A stretch of DNA of 64,000 nucleotides, taken from the NCBI GenBank assembly GCA_947846985.1, contig CANTUZ010000007.1, positions 30,384,355-30,448,354 on the forward strand, written 5' to 3'. The notes below the pieces were generated by a model. That model was not told the DNA's origin. It was given only the letters and a program-made list of their open reading frames with translations, and did no database searches. The position numbers were made by a program, and so were the translations under genes. Below, in pieces: positions 10,991 through 24,137 of this stretch; position 1 is the first letter of the stretch; every line of letters starts with the position of its first letter. Origin of the DNA: Fratercula arctica (Eukaryota; Chordata; Aves; Charadriiformes; Alcidae).

Positions 10991-13900
10991 CCTAGTCCCA
11001 TGGATTCCTATAGAAATTGATGCAAAGCTAACATTGACCTCCATAGGAGCAGGCTATTTGTGATTAATGGGTTTAATTAGGCTTACCCATCTTTCCTGTC
11101 TACTCTAGGTGTTGTCTTTTCTTACTTTTAAGTGTTTTAAGTCCTGAATAATATGTATATTTCATCTTCCACACTGTCTTTTAAACAGCTTTCGTAACAT
11201 AATCTTAAACTGCCAGTCATGTATAGTCTCCTGTTTAGTAATTACCCTCAGGTGAGGTGGTAAAACATGTGTTTTCTTTTAAGAATAAAAGCTCATTCAC
11301 CATTTGTGATTAGGTAGTGCAGGTGAGAACTCTTCAAAATGCTGCTGTGTTTGTGGTTTAAGGCAGTAGAGGAAGAGGAGGTCCATGCTTGGTGTCTGTG
11401 TTTGCTTTACACCTTCAGTGACTGTATTTATTGATGAGAGGAACCTATGTTATAATCTGAAGTTACATAGTTACACAGGTATGTTTACATACGTGATTCT
11501 TTTTTAATAGCTGTGAAGGTTTTCAACTCAAAAAGCGAGTTCTTTCTTATTTTGTTACTATAGTCTTATGATTAAATATCAATGGTGTTTTGTTAATAAA
11601 AGATGGTTTTGTTTTTTAAGAGTCGTCTAAGTAGCTAAACTTGCATGCTGCTGTAGCTGAGGTTAGCATGCCACTTGTCAGAACAAATGCGATGCTGCTA
11701 AATGAAGCTACATGTCCCTTATAACTCATCTTCTTGTAGCAGACTGAATAGTCCATGTGGTCAGAAAATTCAGAGTTCTTTTATGTCCCGAGCTCCTGCC
11801 CTACCTAAAAGGAATACAAGCTTGCCTCACGATTGCTGGTCGCAGTATCTTGTTCTAAAGAAGCTCTCTCCTTCATAGAGATAAAATTATGTCTGTGCAT
11901 TGTAGTTGCATTATATCAGACTAGGAGCTGGAACCAATGTGCTTTAGTTTCAGTAGTATCTCTTAAACTTCTGTCACTGAAATATAGATTACTTCTAAAT
12001 TTCATAGTAAAAGTTTTGTTATCTTGTAATGAATAAGAAAATTGTATACATATGGAAGTTTCAATACATACTGTGCTCTTCAAGTTAGGTATAAATCATA
12101 TGCAAATTTCATTTCTGTTGCTGGACCTTTGTGATGGCAGAGGTATTTTTCATAAGTATTGGGGAAGTGTTGTAATGAAACAACTATTTCACCCTAGTTT
12201 CTAGTATGAGCAGCTGTCTTTTCTCCTCTAACTCTGTACTAAATAATTCCAAACCATTTGACTGTAGTTAAATCATCTTTCAAGCCTGCATTTCTCCTTG
12301 GAGATGTCTGTCTGATGTTTCTTGTCCTACACAGTAAATGCTCTGTAAGAGAAACATCTCAACAGGAACATCGAAAGCGGCATTGTCACAGGTTCATATA
12401 CTTACTTGTTTCTGAGAAGGGCATTGCAGCAGCTTTTCATGGAAGGGGCTGTGCAGTATCCATGAAGCCATAGAGATTCTCCCACATACGTGAGAGAAGT
12501 GTGTAAGACACCAGGAGGCAACCACAATGGCAAATTTGGGTGATGCTGTTGGGAAATGCTAGCTACTGGGACAAGTGGCTACCTGTTACAAGGGCTACTT
12601 GGCGAACTGGTAATCGTGCAGTGCTCAGGATACTGAATGAAACTCAGCACTGCCGCTCTGCTTGACTTTGCTGGATCATAAAGCAACTCATAAAAGACCC
12701 TCTGTGAAAGCACAGAGAACTGCAAAAACTCAAAATATTGTGGGATTAGGGTCCATCTGAAAAAAACCCAGGGATTTACTCTTTTCTCTGGAGAAGTTTT
12801 TCCTTATAGAACGTTACTCAGAAAATTACTGTAGAAAATATTTCTGTGGGGTATAGAAAACCGTACCTACCTCTGAGAGAAAGTAGTAATTTAACTTTGA
12901 ATAAGGAGAACAGGAAAAAAAAAATGCAAAATCAAAATTTGAGTGTTTAATAACATTATAACATAATCGTTGGTGACCAGCAGTTTAAACCAAGTTGTCA
13001 AAGTCAGAATGATTGTGCTCTGTGATGATATGTCACAGCATTTGGAAATCACCTTAGAGCAAGACTTGATGAGAATTGATTTGTAGCCTTATCATTGCAA
13101 GTTTGGTATCAGATGGGTGCTACCTCATGGCAGGTGTTTGTTTATCTTGATTAGATAGTGCCGCAGAGGCTTTGTCATGTGGCTGGAAAAGTGAGAAGGT
13201 TGCTTCATGGCAAGAAGTGTTTACTGACAGGGGATGTGTCAGAGCTAGTTAAAAGAGAAAGTAAGTTGTGTTTTGATGCATCCAGTACACTTGGAACACT
13301 TATGCTGGTTTGGGTTTTTTTTGGGTCCGTGCTTTCAACTTCAGTAGGTTTACTACTTGTTTGCTTATTGCATGCATCGGATATAATAATACTATAATAT
13401 ACTTAGATTTCTGTGAATGTCTAGCAAATATACTTGGGAGGTGATTAATATGCATGCATTAGTGTTATGCTGACAGTGGTAAAGAACTTGCTAATAGAGT
13501 CAGAAAGATGGAAAGAGTTGAGAAAAAGTGGATCAGTAAAATGATAATTTTCTTTTATATTTTTAGCTTCCATCTTAAAGGTTTTTATTCTCATATCCTG
13601 GTTGGTCAGTATGATTCCAATGTGGTAATTGATAGGAAATGATGAAAGATACTCTGCAGAGTGACAGAAGTCTACTTTCAAATCAAGTTTCTGGCACAGT
13701 AGGCGGTTGTATTACAACTGGAATTTGGTGTCCAAATTACACTGCAGTAGCTATGCTAATGTAGTTAGTGTATATATAACATAGTTTAAACAACTGTCTT
13801 TTGACAGGTAGAACCTAATGAGGTAAGAGATATTCCTTATCTCTATATAGATTACCACTCTGTCTCAGAAATCAAAACACAGTTTTATTTCAAAGAAAAA

Positions 13901-15436
13901 TGTTATTTTCCCCTTATATAGAAATACATTAAAAAAGGAACCCATAAAAATCAAGAGATCTATTTAGATTATAAAGTTCCCGTTACTTTGTTTTTTAAGA
14001 ACATAAATGAAGCCTTAGAGAGCTGTACTTTAGTCTGCATAAATTGTAGTGATCACAGTTATTCATTTAATAACGCCAGCCACTAGCCAGAGATGTCTTT
14101 AAAAAATATATAAATAATGTGATTATTTTAAAATATCCCATGTGCTCCATAAATGTAATTAAAGATAAAGTCTTGTAAATTAGTTCTCTAAGCAGAGATT
14201 TTCTTTCCTGTGCTTATAAAGTATAGAGGACTAGAATTTGGTAAAACTATTCATAAATAAATTTTTATATTTCTTTAAATGTTCATATCTTTATAAAACA
14301 CTTATTAAAGTAGCAGTTAAGCTATTTTATGAATATTTGAGGCTACAAGAATGACTCCCGTTAGCCTACTCTGGATTTCTCTGAGAAAATATCTTTTAGA
14401 GAATTTAATGGTACTTGAACCTACATTATTAGCAAAGTATTGTCTGCTTCTGCTTGCCTGCTCACTCTCTCAATTGCTTTCGCACACACATACAGAAAAA
14501 ATACTTTTCTTTATTAATAAAACTACCACAACACATTTGTCTTAGCATTTCAGTCTGGTTTTCCAGTCTCATTATATTCAGGTGCTGAATGATACAAGCT
14601 AGGAATTCCTGAAACTTCATTCTGTCACCACCCATAGAAAGCAAAGAATGGCTTCTCTTGAAGAACATCTTGCAAGATAAAGCAGGAAAGCTTCAGAAAC
14701 AGATTTGGTTAACCACAGGTTTTTGCAGGCAGTCAGTTTGTAAAAATAAGATGTAAGAGAATGTGTTATTTTTCCTCTAACAGCAATTGTGTGCGAATCT
14801 GATGCTTACTGTATCCATAGAATAAAGTGCTGAGATTCCTACCAGATGTATCTCTTTGTGCCCTCTAGGAGTATGTTTAAAGAATGTATTAAAATGCAGT
14901 AACTTAGCAGACTTCATAGGAAATAGAAAGACATGGAGATACTTTGCTACAGATCATGTAAGTTGCAACACCAGGAAGATGTACTAATGGTGATCTTTGG
15001 AATCTCAAGTTGACCTAAGAGCCAAAGGTTGGAACTATAAAAAACCAGATTCCCCTGTATTGCAAACTGGCATAATCTGAATGTTTTAAAGCAAAAAGCA
15101 CATGAGTGGATGATGAGATTTCAAAAGGAATGGTGGGCTATCCCAAAGACCTGTCAAAATGGCCTAGAGCTAATAACAGAGGGACAGAATAGCCTTGCTT
15201 TGTTCACTGGTGTATTTTCTGGCCTTGTCAGCCAAGGTCTTTATGAACAAGTTGGGCACTTGGCAGAGTGCTTTGGATGTCAATTATGCTGCCTGGTCGT
15301 GCTGGATAATCTTTTACAAGTCCTTCCAGCTTTACTGTGGTGCTTTGATCCTTTAAAATAAAAACAAAACTAAAAAAACCCAGCTGTTTCTTCTCTGTTT
15401 GATAGCACCTCTCCAGCCACTGACTACGTCCCCCCA

Positions 15437-15458
15437 TGCCCTCTGAGTGCAGAGGGCA
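15437..15458. repeat. GC-rich hairpin, 8-bp perfect stem, 6-nt loop
   Basis: TGCCCTCT (15437-15444) and AGAGGGCA (15451-15458) are exact reverse complements around GAGTGC. No U-run follows and no RNA gene is recognised, so the role is unknown. Confidence 0.75.
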
Positions 15459-15999
15459 CTCTTGTACTTTTGTGTTTTTCCTTCATGCTCTGTGTTTCTA
15501 GGGTGAGTTGATTGGGTTAGCCACCAGTTTGTGTGTGTTTTTGTCGAGCAGCAATGAATGTTATGAATTCTTTGTTTAGGAAGTTGAATTATTGATTCCT
15601 CGTACAGAGAGCTGTATCCCAAACAAAACCTGGACCTGAAAGCCCCTTAGTTTTGAGGAGGTTTGTAAACAGGTTTTGCTTTTCAGGTTATCTGCCTTGT
15701 TATTGTTGGAGGTAATCAAATACTTCAGAAATTTTTTTTTGCCTTTCTAATCCAGAAGTAAGGGTATTACAACCTTTCTGACTAATATATTTTCTTCTGT
15801 CAGTCTCCCCATGTGTTTTGTCCATTCACTTCCCACTGGGTTTGCTTTGCTTGTAAAGTTTGCCCCCAGTAAAGTCTGGATTACCAGCAGATGTAAGTTG
15901 TGGCTGCAGAGCCGCCTTAGGTAACTCAAGCATCAGCAATAAAAATCTTGATCCATGTCCTCCAGAGAGTGAAACAAAATACTATTCACAAAGACTACA

Positions 16000-16017
16000 C
16001 CCACCCCACCCACCCCC
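16000..16017 (-). other. Short-loop G-quadruplex motif
   Basis: On the minus strand the sequence is GGGGGTGGGTGGGGTGGG: four G-runs of at least three joined by single T loops. This is the arrangement known to give very stable parallel quadruplexes; the plus strand is the matching C-rich i-motif strand. It stands out in an otherwise AT-rich window. Folding is inferred from the pattern. Confidence 0.8.
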
Positions 16018-16429
16018 AATTCCTTCTGTAAGCAATGCACGTAGTTGCTATTCATTAAAAGACACTTCCTCTGAGCGCAGTAACAGAACCATATGGGACA
16101 AAACCAAAGATTTCTCTAGTTCCCAATATCCTGTCTCGTTCCATGGCAATAACGGGTGACCAAGGAAGAGTGAGGACTTGCAGTGCCTATCCTCTTACCT
16201 TCTGTATTCCTGTTTCCATGGTGAGTCGGGAAACTAATCTATATCCTGTACTGAAAGACTTCAGGCCTTAGAATGAGCCTTAATTGGGTAGGGTAGTATT
16301 TTCCCTGTCTATCCATCATGGAAATCCATGTGACAATGAATATAGCTTATGGCTTTAAAAAATGCAAAAACTACACAAAATGTCACAACACCAAGGTATT
16401 TTGTCTGCTGTGTTTAGTTACTGATTCAA

Positions 16430-16960
16430 GATTTTGCATTTTTTAAAAACAATTAAATTTTAATAACGTGTAAATATACCTAATGGCTAGCTAAATTCAT
16501 TATAGGGTATTTATGTCAATAAAGAATACAATTATATTACAGAACAACATGAGTAGACTAATACAGCTCAAATTGTCAATATGATGAAAATTACTCAAAG
16601 AAAGCAATTACAACTCCAATCCATGACTAAATTACTATTGGTCCTAAGTACAGTGAATCCAATTACACATTATATTATAGTATACAATATGATCACGAGT
16701 ACTGTAGCAGAGTGTCTTGTCAATATACTGTCAATAGAGAATAAGAAAAACAAATCTATCATCACATTGAACTAATATGCAAATCCCAGTCAGCATTCTT
16801 ACAAGCTACTAAATGGCCAGAAAAGATGAAAAGGAGCTGAAATCTGCATATGAGCTAATCCTACAGCCTGCATTTTTACATACGTTTCTGTAATGAAGGC
16901 CAAATATACGTGACAGGTTTTGATTGCACCCCACTGTAAATACGAAAGGAAACAAAAGAG
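16430..16960. promoter_or_regulatory. Enhancer-like block with POU octamer
   Basis: Long unique AT-rich sequence with a high density of AATTAC/TAATTG-type homeodomain-like words and a canonical octamer ATGCAAAT at 16777-16784 (POU-factor site). A second POU-like word, GCATATGAG, lies near 16848. There is no simple repeat inside and no reading frame worth calling. The texture is that of vertebrate developmental enhancers, but conservation is not shown by this sequence alone. Confidence 0.3.
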
Positions 16961-18189
16961 AATATTTGTGAGAAATTCTGTAAAGATTAGAATTAACTTA
17001 ATACTAACTTAGGATATGAGCCTTTAAGTACGGGTCTTGCAGAAGGATGCTTGTATTGTGTAGCAGAACTACAATACTGATATGGCTATATTCCCATGGC
17101 CTGACAGCAAAAAACACCCATGGCCGAGGCAAAACTGAATCTCAGATCGCAACTGGTACATTTTGCTGTTTGGTTGTGCTCTGCCCATATTGATGGAAGG
17201 TACTTACACAAATATGCATTGCCGAGCCTGCGTAAGGCAGGGCTGTCAACTAGACAGTGATTCTTCTCTTTCAACAAAATAAATCACACTGCCATCAAAG
17301 CCCTTTTACAGATTTAGTGAGCTTGAGCATTTCAGGGTTGGAAATGATATTAAATACCGGAACTTGAAAGGAATGATTTGAAATGGCCTTCTCTACTAAA
17401 CGTCGCTATTACTAACTTTGCTATCACGATAGGCTCTGTTTTTAGCATTATCTTCTTTTGCAAGCCGTACTTGAATTCAGTGCCTTGAGATTTTTGTTTT
17501 TCTTTTTTTTTTGTCCTGTGCTTTTTCAGAAGCAAACCTTGCAGCCCCAGACATTTATGGTCCTTCCTGTGAAAGCTAAATTCCATGTTAGCAGTGATAC
17601 CATGCAAATCAGTACTTGCAGTGGGTAGAATTTAATTTCATAAATGTACGCTGTAAAACTTATTTTCCTAGTAAATAAAAATAATGATGTGACTACAGTG
17701 ACTACTGAAAGCAGTATGGAACACAGCTGCTTGTCAGATTTCTGTAAGTCATGAGGATATGTAACATAATGCACTAAAATTAGCATTTGCTACTTTTGTT
17801 TTGTTATGGATTATGGCACTGAAAAAAAGAACCATAGAGCAAAATTCTTAGGTAAGCTCCCAATCACCTCTTGATTTATTTATTTTACTTAACGAAAATT
17901 TAATAATGTTTGTTTTGATTGCATCTATTCAAACATAGCAGGATATGAAAGCACAGAGTTGGCAGGATTTTCATGCAATATCTAAATAAATCATTCTGTA
18001 AATTAAGCATATAATGGTAAGTCTTGTGTTAATTTTTCTTTAAATTGTGATGGTATAAAACATTGCAAATCTGTAACACAGGCTATACTTCTAAGAACAT
18101 GCATTTTTTTGCTTACTCATAAGCTGGTTGAAAATTATGGTGTGTATTGTTTTAGATCTTATTATGACAATTTAAGAATGCAACAGAGA
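16961..18189. other. Non-coding stretch, no gene recognised
   Basis: Nothing supported beyond short open frames (86 codons at most) and a T-rich stretch near 17500-17512. No repeat family is recognised. Confidence 0.5.
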
Positions 18190-18420
18190 AATGCAGTACT
18201 GTGTAAATCAAGAGGGTGACTTCATATCGGAGACCAAAAGCAATATGCAAATTTGTATAACGTGAGCCTCTGAGAAAGAAACTGTTTCTGATAAATTAGG
18301 AAATCATATTTAGCAAACACAGATGCCTAGTATTTTTGTTTGAACAGTAATGTGTTTTCTGAATCATTGCGTTACTTTTACAGTCTTGCTGAAGATATTT
18401 ATACAGTAATGGAACAGATT
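18190..18420. promoter_or_regulatory. Possible regulatory block with octamer
   Basis: Unique AT-rich sequence with an ATGCAAAT octamer at 18245-18252 running into ATTTGTATAAC. This is the third such octamer in about 6 kb (also 12100 and 16777). It is weak evidence for regulation; such 8-mers also occur by chance in AT-rich DNA. Confidence 0.2.
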
Positions 18421-21400
18421 ATTTGTGCGTTATGCCAAGTAACTGGTTATGCTTCCTTGCAGCTTGTATGTTACAACGTAAAAACTCTTCTGATATATGA
18501 TAGAGCTCTGTCTTATTTACCCTCACTTGCTTGATGATACCTTTTGATTTTAGGGTGTGTGGGTTGGAAATACGAATAGAGCATTAAGCAATACTAAGAA
18601 ACAGGAGAGGCAGCTGCTTTTCCATCTTAGCATTTCCTTAAAAAGGGAAACTAACACAGCAACTGTAGCTTCAGATGAATATTCTCAATTTCTGCAAATA
18701 GACACATTATACTTAGTTCATGGCACTAAATCAGCAAAGAAATGGGACTGTTATTTCCTTTTTTCAACTTTCCCTTCAAGAAAATATATTAATGGAAAAA
18801 TGTCTCTTTCTGCTGTTCATCTTGCAGATGATTTCTAAGTAATGTCTCACATGTGCTAAGTCTTTTTCCATTTTTCTTAGCTTGGTATTCGTATTTCTAA
18901 TCTCTTAACCTTCATTTCTGCAAGGTCTTTCCTTGATTAGAAACCATGTCCTATTCACGTCAGTTGGAGTAACACATGTACGTCTTGGGGAGAATACAGC
19001 TTACCCTGCTGTTTAAGGGGAAGGTATATGCAGCAAGTATAACTGCACTAAAATAATATCTGCACAATTGAAAAGAAACCCACTATGGTATGAGAGATAA
19101 AGATACCTATTTAAGAGACATCATCTCTTTCAAAGAAACACGTCTCTGCTGGTAAACAAAATTAACATTTTAAAGAATTCTTTTTTCGAAAGTGCGTGGC
19201 TTGATTATGTTTATATTCAGAGATGCAAAGAAATCAATCATGCAATTTGTCCACTACATCAAGCAATTTTTGCTCTATTCTTTCTACACTTCAGCATATC
19301 GCTGACATCTCTAGAAAATGTACCCAGTTATGGAAAAGTAAAATTTACAGTATTAAAAAACAAAATTACTTCAGTCCAACAGCAAAAAATTGGACTTCCG
19401 TGCTGTTTTCTTAGAACAGAAAATATCATCCTTCAAAACAGAGATTACTGTGGCAATTCAACATTTCTTGAATGACTAATGCTATCAAGTAATGCTATTA
19501 ACTTGACCTCTAATCGTGGTAATATTGTTGTATAGCAGCTTTCCTTCAAAAAAGTTTATTCTACCGTTATTGTGATTCTTCTTATACTGCCCTGTGAGCA
19601 GTCTATATTGGGTTGCAAGAGCTATGTTTATACTATGAGTGACTCATAGTCACTCAGTTTGAATAAGGAATACTTCTGTACTTAATTCATTTTTTAATGA
19701 TGTATATTGAATATATTGGTCTAGGGGATTTATGTTTCTTTGACCTTGTACAAAGTGTAGCATCTGAAGCTTTTTGTGGCTTTTCCAAGCAGCACAGACC
19801 CTAGCTGATTAGTCCATTCTGTAAATCAGATTTTCTGTCTTGCATAGGCTGTGTCTGGACATAACCCTGGCATTGGAGCAGTTCTGCAATAAGTGGTTAC
19901 AATGTTCTAGCCTGTCTGCATGCCAAGCAAAAAGAACAGAGAAATTTGGAGTATTCCACCAACTTGCACTTACAATAACAATTGGAGAGATAGCTCCCTA
20001 TTTGTTTGAGAACCAATAGTTTTGCATTTGAGTAGAATTATAGGGGAAAGCTAATTAACCTTTATAAACCTAATGCCTTAAGTTTCAAGGCACAACAAAC
20101 ACCTAAGAAAGAACAAGATACTGGTAGGGTGCAAAGGGTAGCACCTTTCTTTTCTGTGATCTGCAGAAGGGGACAAGCTTTAAAAGATGTCTTTACAGCT
20201 GTGACAAAATATAAGTCAATGCTTGATTTTGATTTTATGTCTGCCTAGTTTTCATTAGTTCTGTATAGACTTTTTGAATCTTGATTTTTGACTCTGAATT
20301 TGATTTGTAGAACAAATTTATTTTCTTTTCACCTGGTTTACACAATGAAACCTGGGCAAACTGGATTTCACTCATAGCTCAGTCACAGGAACAAATTGAT
20401 GTGCACCTCTATTCATAATGGTCGTGAATACATCTCCCGGTATCTGTTTCCTCTGTACCTTTTTTTATGGTTTTCTCCTCATTACGTAGATTCCCTCGGC
20501 AAAGTCCAGAAAATAATACCAGCAGGTTTTAAATTGTGTGGCTAGTCCAAGTTAAAATTGAACTCTGCAGAATGTGTATGACATAGAATGAACCTAGAAC
20601 AACGTTTTTACATGCATGAATGAGCCTAATTTTGAAATGCTCGTCCTTCTGACCCATTAAAAGAATGGAGACAGGAGTTTAAAGGATGTGTATGCAGGTG
20701 TTTTACCCAGGTAATGACTTCTGAAAAGACTCCTATTCATCTGTGCTACGGAAATTAAAAGCCAATTTTTTCTTGCTTTAGTATGTTGTCTCTCTTGGTG
20801 TCATGTTTTGTGGCATCAAGGAGAGACTGGCCTTTAGACTTTGCATCTGAAGTTGCTGGAATTGAGTTTTCTTTGTGCGCATCCTCTAACATGAATGTAA
20901 ATATGTCATTCTGTAGGTGTGCACAAAATGAATACGTGTTTTTTGAGCATTTAGTGCTGTTGGGGCTTTTGTGTGTCAGGTAAGTGAGAAGCGTGTTTTA
21001 GAGTATTGTGAGCAATAAAACATAAGAAAGGAATTCTCAGAGTATTATTTTATATAGCAAGTCTCTTCTGTAGCTTTTTGTTTTGGCTTTAACTTTCATT
21101 AATTTCTTCTGTGTAACTAGCGTGCTCAAAGAATTAGTTCAAAACCGTCTTAATTGCATTTAATATTAATATATTTTTTCCTTTGATGTTTAATCTACTA
21201 CTGCTATTAAAATATTGACCTCTGCTGGGGGTATTAACAGACTGGCAGTTGTGTGATAATTAAGGGATGTTTTGTGAACGTACAAATAGTTTGGAGAGAG
21301 AGTAACAAGATTACGTTGCTATTCCCTGGAGTCCTCCAAAACTGTAAATATTTAGCTGGCAGTAGATGCCAAAACAAAGATTAAGAGAATTTGCTGTCCT

Positions 21401-21552
21401 AAATCTCCTGATGGGTCCAGGCCTACCATTCTGGTTGTTGATCAAGCAGAACTGTCCCAGCCAGAAATAGGATGATTTGTCAGTTTTTATATCCTCAGTG
21501 ATCTGTTATATATGGCTCTAATTAAAAATAATCCCAACCGATCCGAAATGCC
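18421..21552. other. Non-coding stretch, no gene recognised
   Basis: No coding feature is supported. It contains the AP-1-centred palindrome at 19632-19650, described separately. Otherwise it is unremarkable unique sequence. Confidence 0.55.
19632..19650. promoter_or_regulatory. 19-bp palindrome containing an AP-1 core
   Basis: ACTATGAGT (19632-19640) and ACTCATAGT (19642-19650) are exact reverse complements around one G. The sequence TGACTCA (19640-19646), the consensus for Fos/Jun (AP-1) bZIP dimers, lies inside. Occupancy is inference. Confidence 0.5.
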
Positions 21553-21634
21553 TGGGTTTTGTTGGTTTGGTTTTTGGTTTTTTTTTTGTTTGTTTGGTTT
21601 TTGTTGTTGTTGGTTTTGGGGTTTTTTTTTTTTG
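21553..21634 (+). repeat. 82-base pure G/T tract
   Basis: Every base from 21553 to 21634 on the plus strand is G or T, made of irregular GTTT, GGTTT and GTT units with T runs. This is an unusually long strand-asymmetric low-complexity tract. The glycine/phenylalanine-like frame across it is an artefact of the composition. Confidence 0.85.
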
Positions 21635-21902
21635 CTGTTAACTAAACATTCACAACTACATTTAGGTGTCCACTCTTGCCAGCTGATTCTTACAATAAAA
21701 AAGACTCCAGTGGATGATTTGCCTAAGGGTAAACTTTCTAAGAAGAAAATCAGTACAGTGTAAGTCTAATTAGCTGGTTAGGTTTTACATTGCTCTTTCT
21801 GTCTACCACACACGAAGGATTTTGTGTGACTCGATCAGTTCGCCGCTCCTCACTAAAGCTTGGATACAAATTTTGCTCCTGTGCTCCCACTTGAGAAATA
21901 TA

Positions 21903-21934
21903 CTTTTTTTTTTTCTTTTTTCTTTTTTTTTTTT
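21903..21934. repeat. Pyrimidine tract (T-rich)
   Basis: An uninterrupted 32-base T/C run, T-rich with three C. On the minus strand it is an A-rich tail that follows an open stretch of DNA; see the finding on 21853-22248. Confidence 0.8.
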
Positions 21935-24137
21935 AAGACCAGAAAAGGGTATACAGCCATGTGTGCACAACCTTTCCAGTAGCACATAGCTAAGTGACTG
22001 TGCTGGATTTCAAGGGCTTCCAAAGGGTCTGTGGAAAGTGCCAACGAACCCTTATACCTGAGCATTAGTGAGTGTTGCCTAACGTTTGATACCCCAAATA
22101 GCTGTCTGCAGTCCCTTTGCAGGAGGTTATAAAGTCCTGAAGCTATCAGATGTGATAAAATGCGTGTCTGGTCACCATTCTGTGCTTGATCTCTATCTTC
22201 CCCCTTCCATTTAATATGAGAAATGCAAAAATTCTTCATAAGACACAAAGAGGTGTGTAGGCACCTCTGTCTAACACTCTATGATCCCTATGTGTATAAT
22301 CTTTTCCTTATATTGGATCTCCATGATTGCCTGGTTTTCATCATGCATTAATTGCACTAAACTGCCCTTGAGTTCATTACTTTTTAATAAAATTTCTGCT
22401 TTGCTTCACGATATCGCCACTGTTGAGTGTTTCCAGACAGGCTGTTTCACTTGAAAGTAACTTCTTTTTTGTAAAAGTAAATATTTGACGGAAGGAGATT
22501 AAATTACATAGGATTTTCTTCTACAGATTTAACATTGATGAGTAGCAGTATGTTACAGTTGAGGCTGTTTATAGATGCATTATGCATTAAATATTCGTTG
22601 ACCCTTCTGTTTCATCCCTAAAATGTCATCAAATAACCTAATTTGGTGAACTCAAAAACAGAAAACCTACACTACTGTACTGGTTCCACAATGGTCAGAA
22701 CAGAACAGGCTTCCTTTATGGCCATGAACAATATAGCCTGGATTATGCAGTGTATAATGTATAGGAGAGTACTTCTATACTCTGTATAATGTCTCTTAAA
22801 TTACAATAACCATGTAAAAACTATGTTTGTCTCAGTTTTATACTGATAGAGGCTGTATTCTGGTTCAGTTCCTTACACTTTGGTTCTATTTGGAGTCACA
22901 TCAGTGCTGTTTGATTTAGTATGTATGTTGAGGTTTTGAGGGTCTTATTTCACTGTGGAATCACTCAAAATCTTTCATCTTCAGCTTTGGAGGCTACCTG
23001 TGAGGACAGTGTTTGGTTGGTTAGATGCCCTTCCTGATGGAGCAGAAACTGAACTAGGCTTTCCGTGCCTGCGACCATTGGATAATTAATACCCTCTTTG
23101 TGATCCTCATTATGAAACTGCAAGTGAGGAGGGGTATAGCGGGTGGGCAGGAAAATGTCAGCTCCCCCCAGAAGAAGCTACTGATACCAAAAGTCATTTT
23201 GCAAGAGAGGGTAAAAATCTTGTGGAAGGAAATGAATCAAAAATAAGACGCAATTTTGACTTGTGCTAGAATTCGTTTCGTGTGGTTTGTCAAACATTCT
23301 TGCTGCCCACATGGTAACAGAAGACTAGTAGTGCTCAGTCTAATTCTATGCGAGCCTTGTGCTGTGCTATCCAACGTCATGCAACTTCCCACTGCAGGAA
23401 TGAATCTGCTTCATTCATTTAATACTCTTATATAGTTTTTAAATATTTGGATTAATATTACATAAAGGCAATTCCCTTCTGTTCTGAAGAATGCCATCTG
23501 AAGGCAAATATTTCTTTTTCGTGCATTCATGTATATATTTAAAGGACATTTCAAATCTGCAACTGAAAATATATGTGAAAAAGCTGGAAGTTGGTATGAC
23601 CTGCTTGCATGTATATGTATAGGAAATATAATATATAAATTTATGTCCTATATACATATGCTCATCTTAGAAATGCAGTAAAGTGGAAATTTTATAGTTT
23701 CTGTTCAAAGGGACAATATTATTTCTAATAGAAACTAACCTAAGCCCCTGCGTAGTGTGAGGGAATGTAGGATGCTACTGCAGGTCATGTAAGAAAGTAC
23801 AAAAGACTGGAAGGACCTGCTCTTTCAGTCCCGTATAAATGAAAAAAAAGCTTCATTTAAAAATGAGCAAGATTTACTGGAAAAGAAGAAACCAACAAGA
23901 GATGAGAGACTGATGTAGGTGTTTCCCTTTTGAAAAGAGGGGACTAGAGTTTTCTGGGAATGAGAAGAATCTGACTTTCTGCTAGGAGGAAGAGGTAGTG
24001 TGAGTGGGAATCTTTGGGAAGGATGAAGTGAGGGCACTTCATCCTGCGATGGGAGCAGTGACCATGACACATATCAAGAAAGGGATGTGCTTGAATTTCA
24101 GCCACGATGCAGTCACAGGGAAGTGGATGTGTTCATG

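Larger units (their letters stand above)
10991..16420. other. Non-coding stretch, no gene recognised
   Basis: No coding feature is supported. Several open frames of 60-99 codons (for example 15860-16159, plus strand) show no recognisable domain. An ATGCAAAT octamer lies at 12100-12107. The AT-rich block at about 14100-14340 has a regulatory-like texture but no diagnostic motif. A GC-rich hairpin (15437-15458) and a G-quadruplex motif (16000-16017) are listed separately. Confidence 0.55.

Noticed and set aside
15860..16159. 99-codon plus-strand frame
   Set aside because: Runs through the CCCACCCC quadruplex tract, giving a Pro/His-rich artefact; no recognisable homologue.
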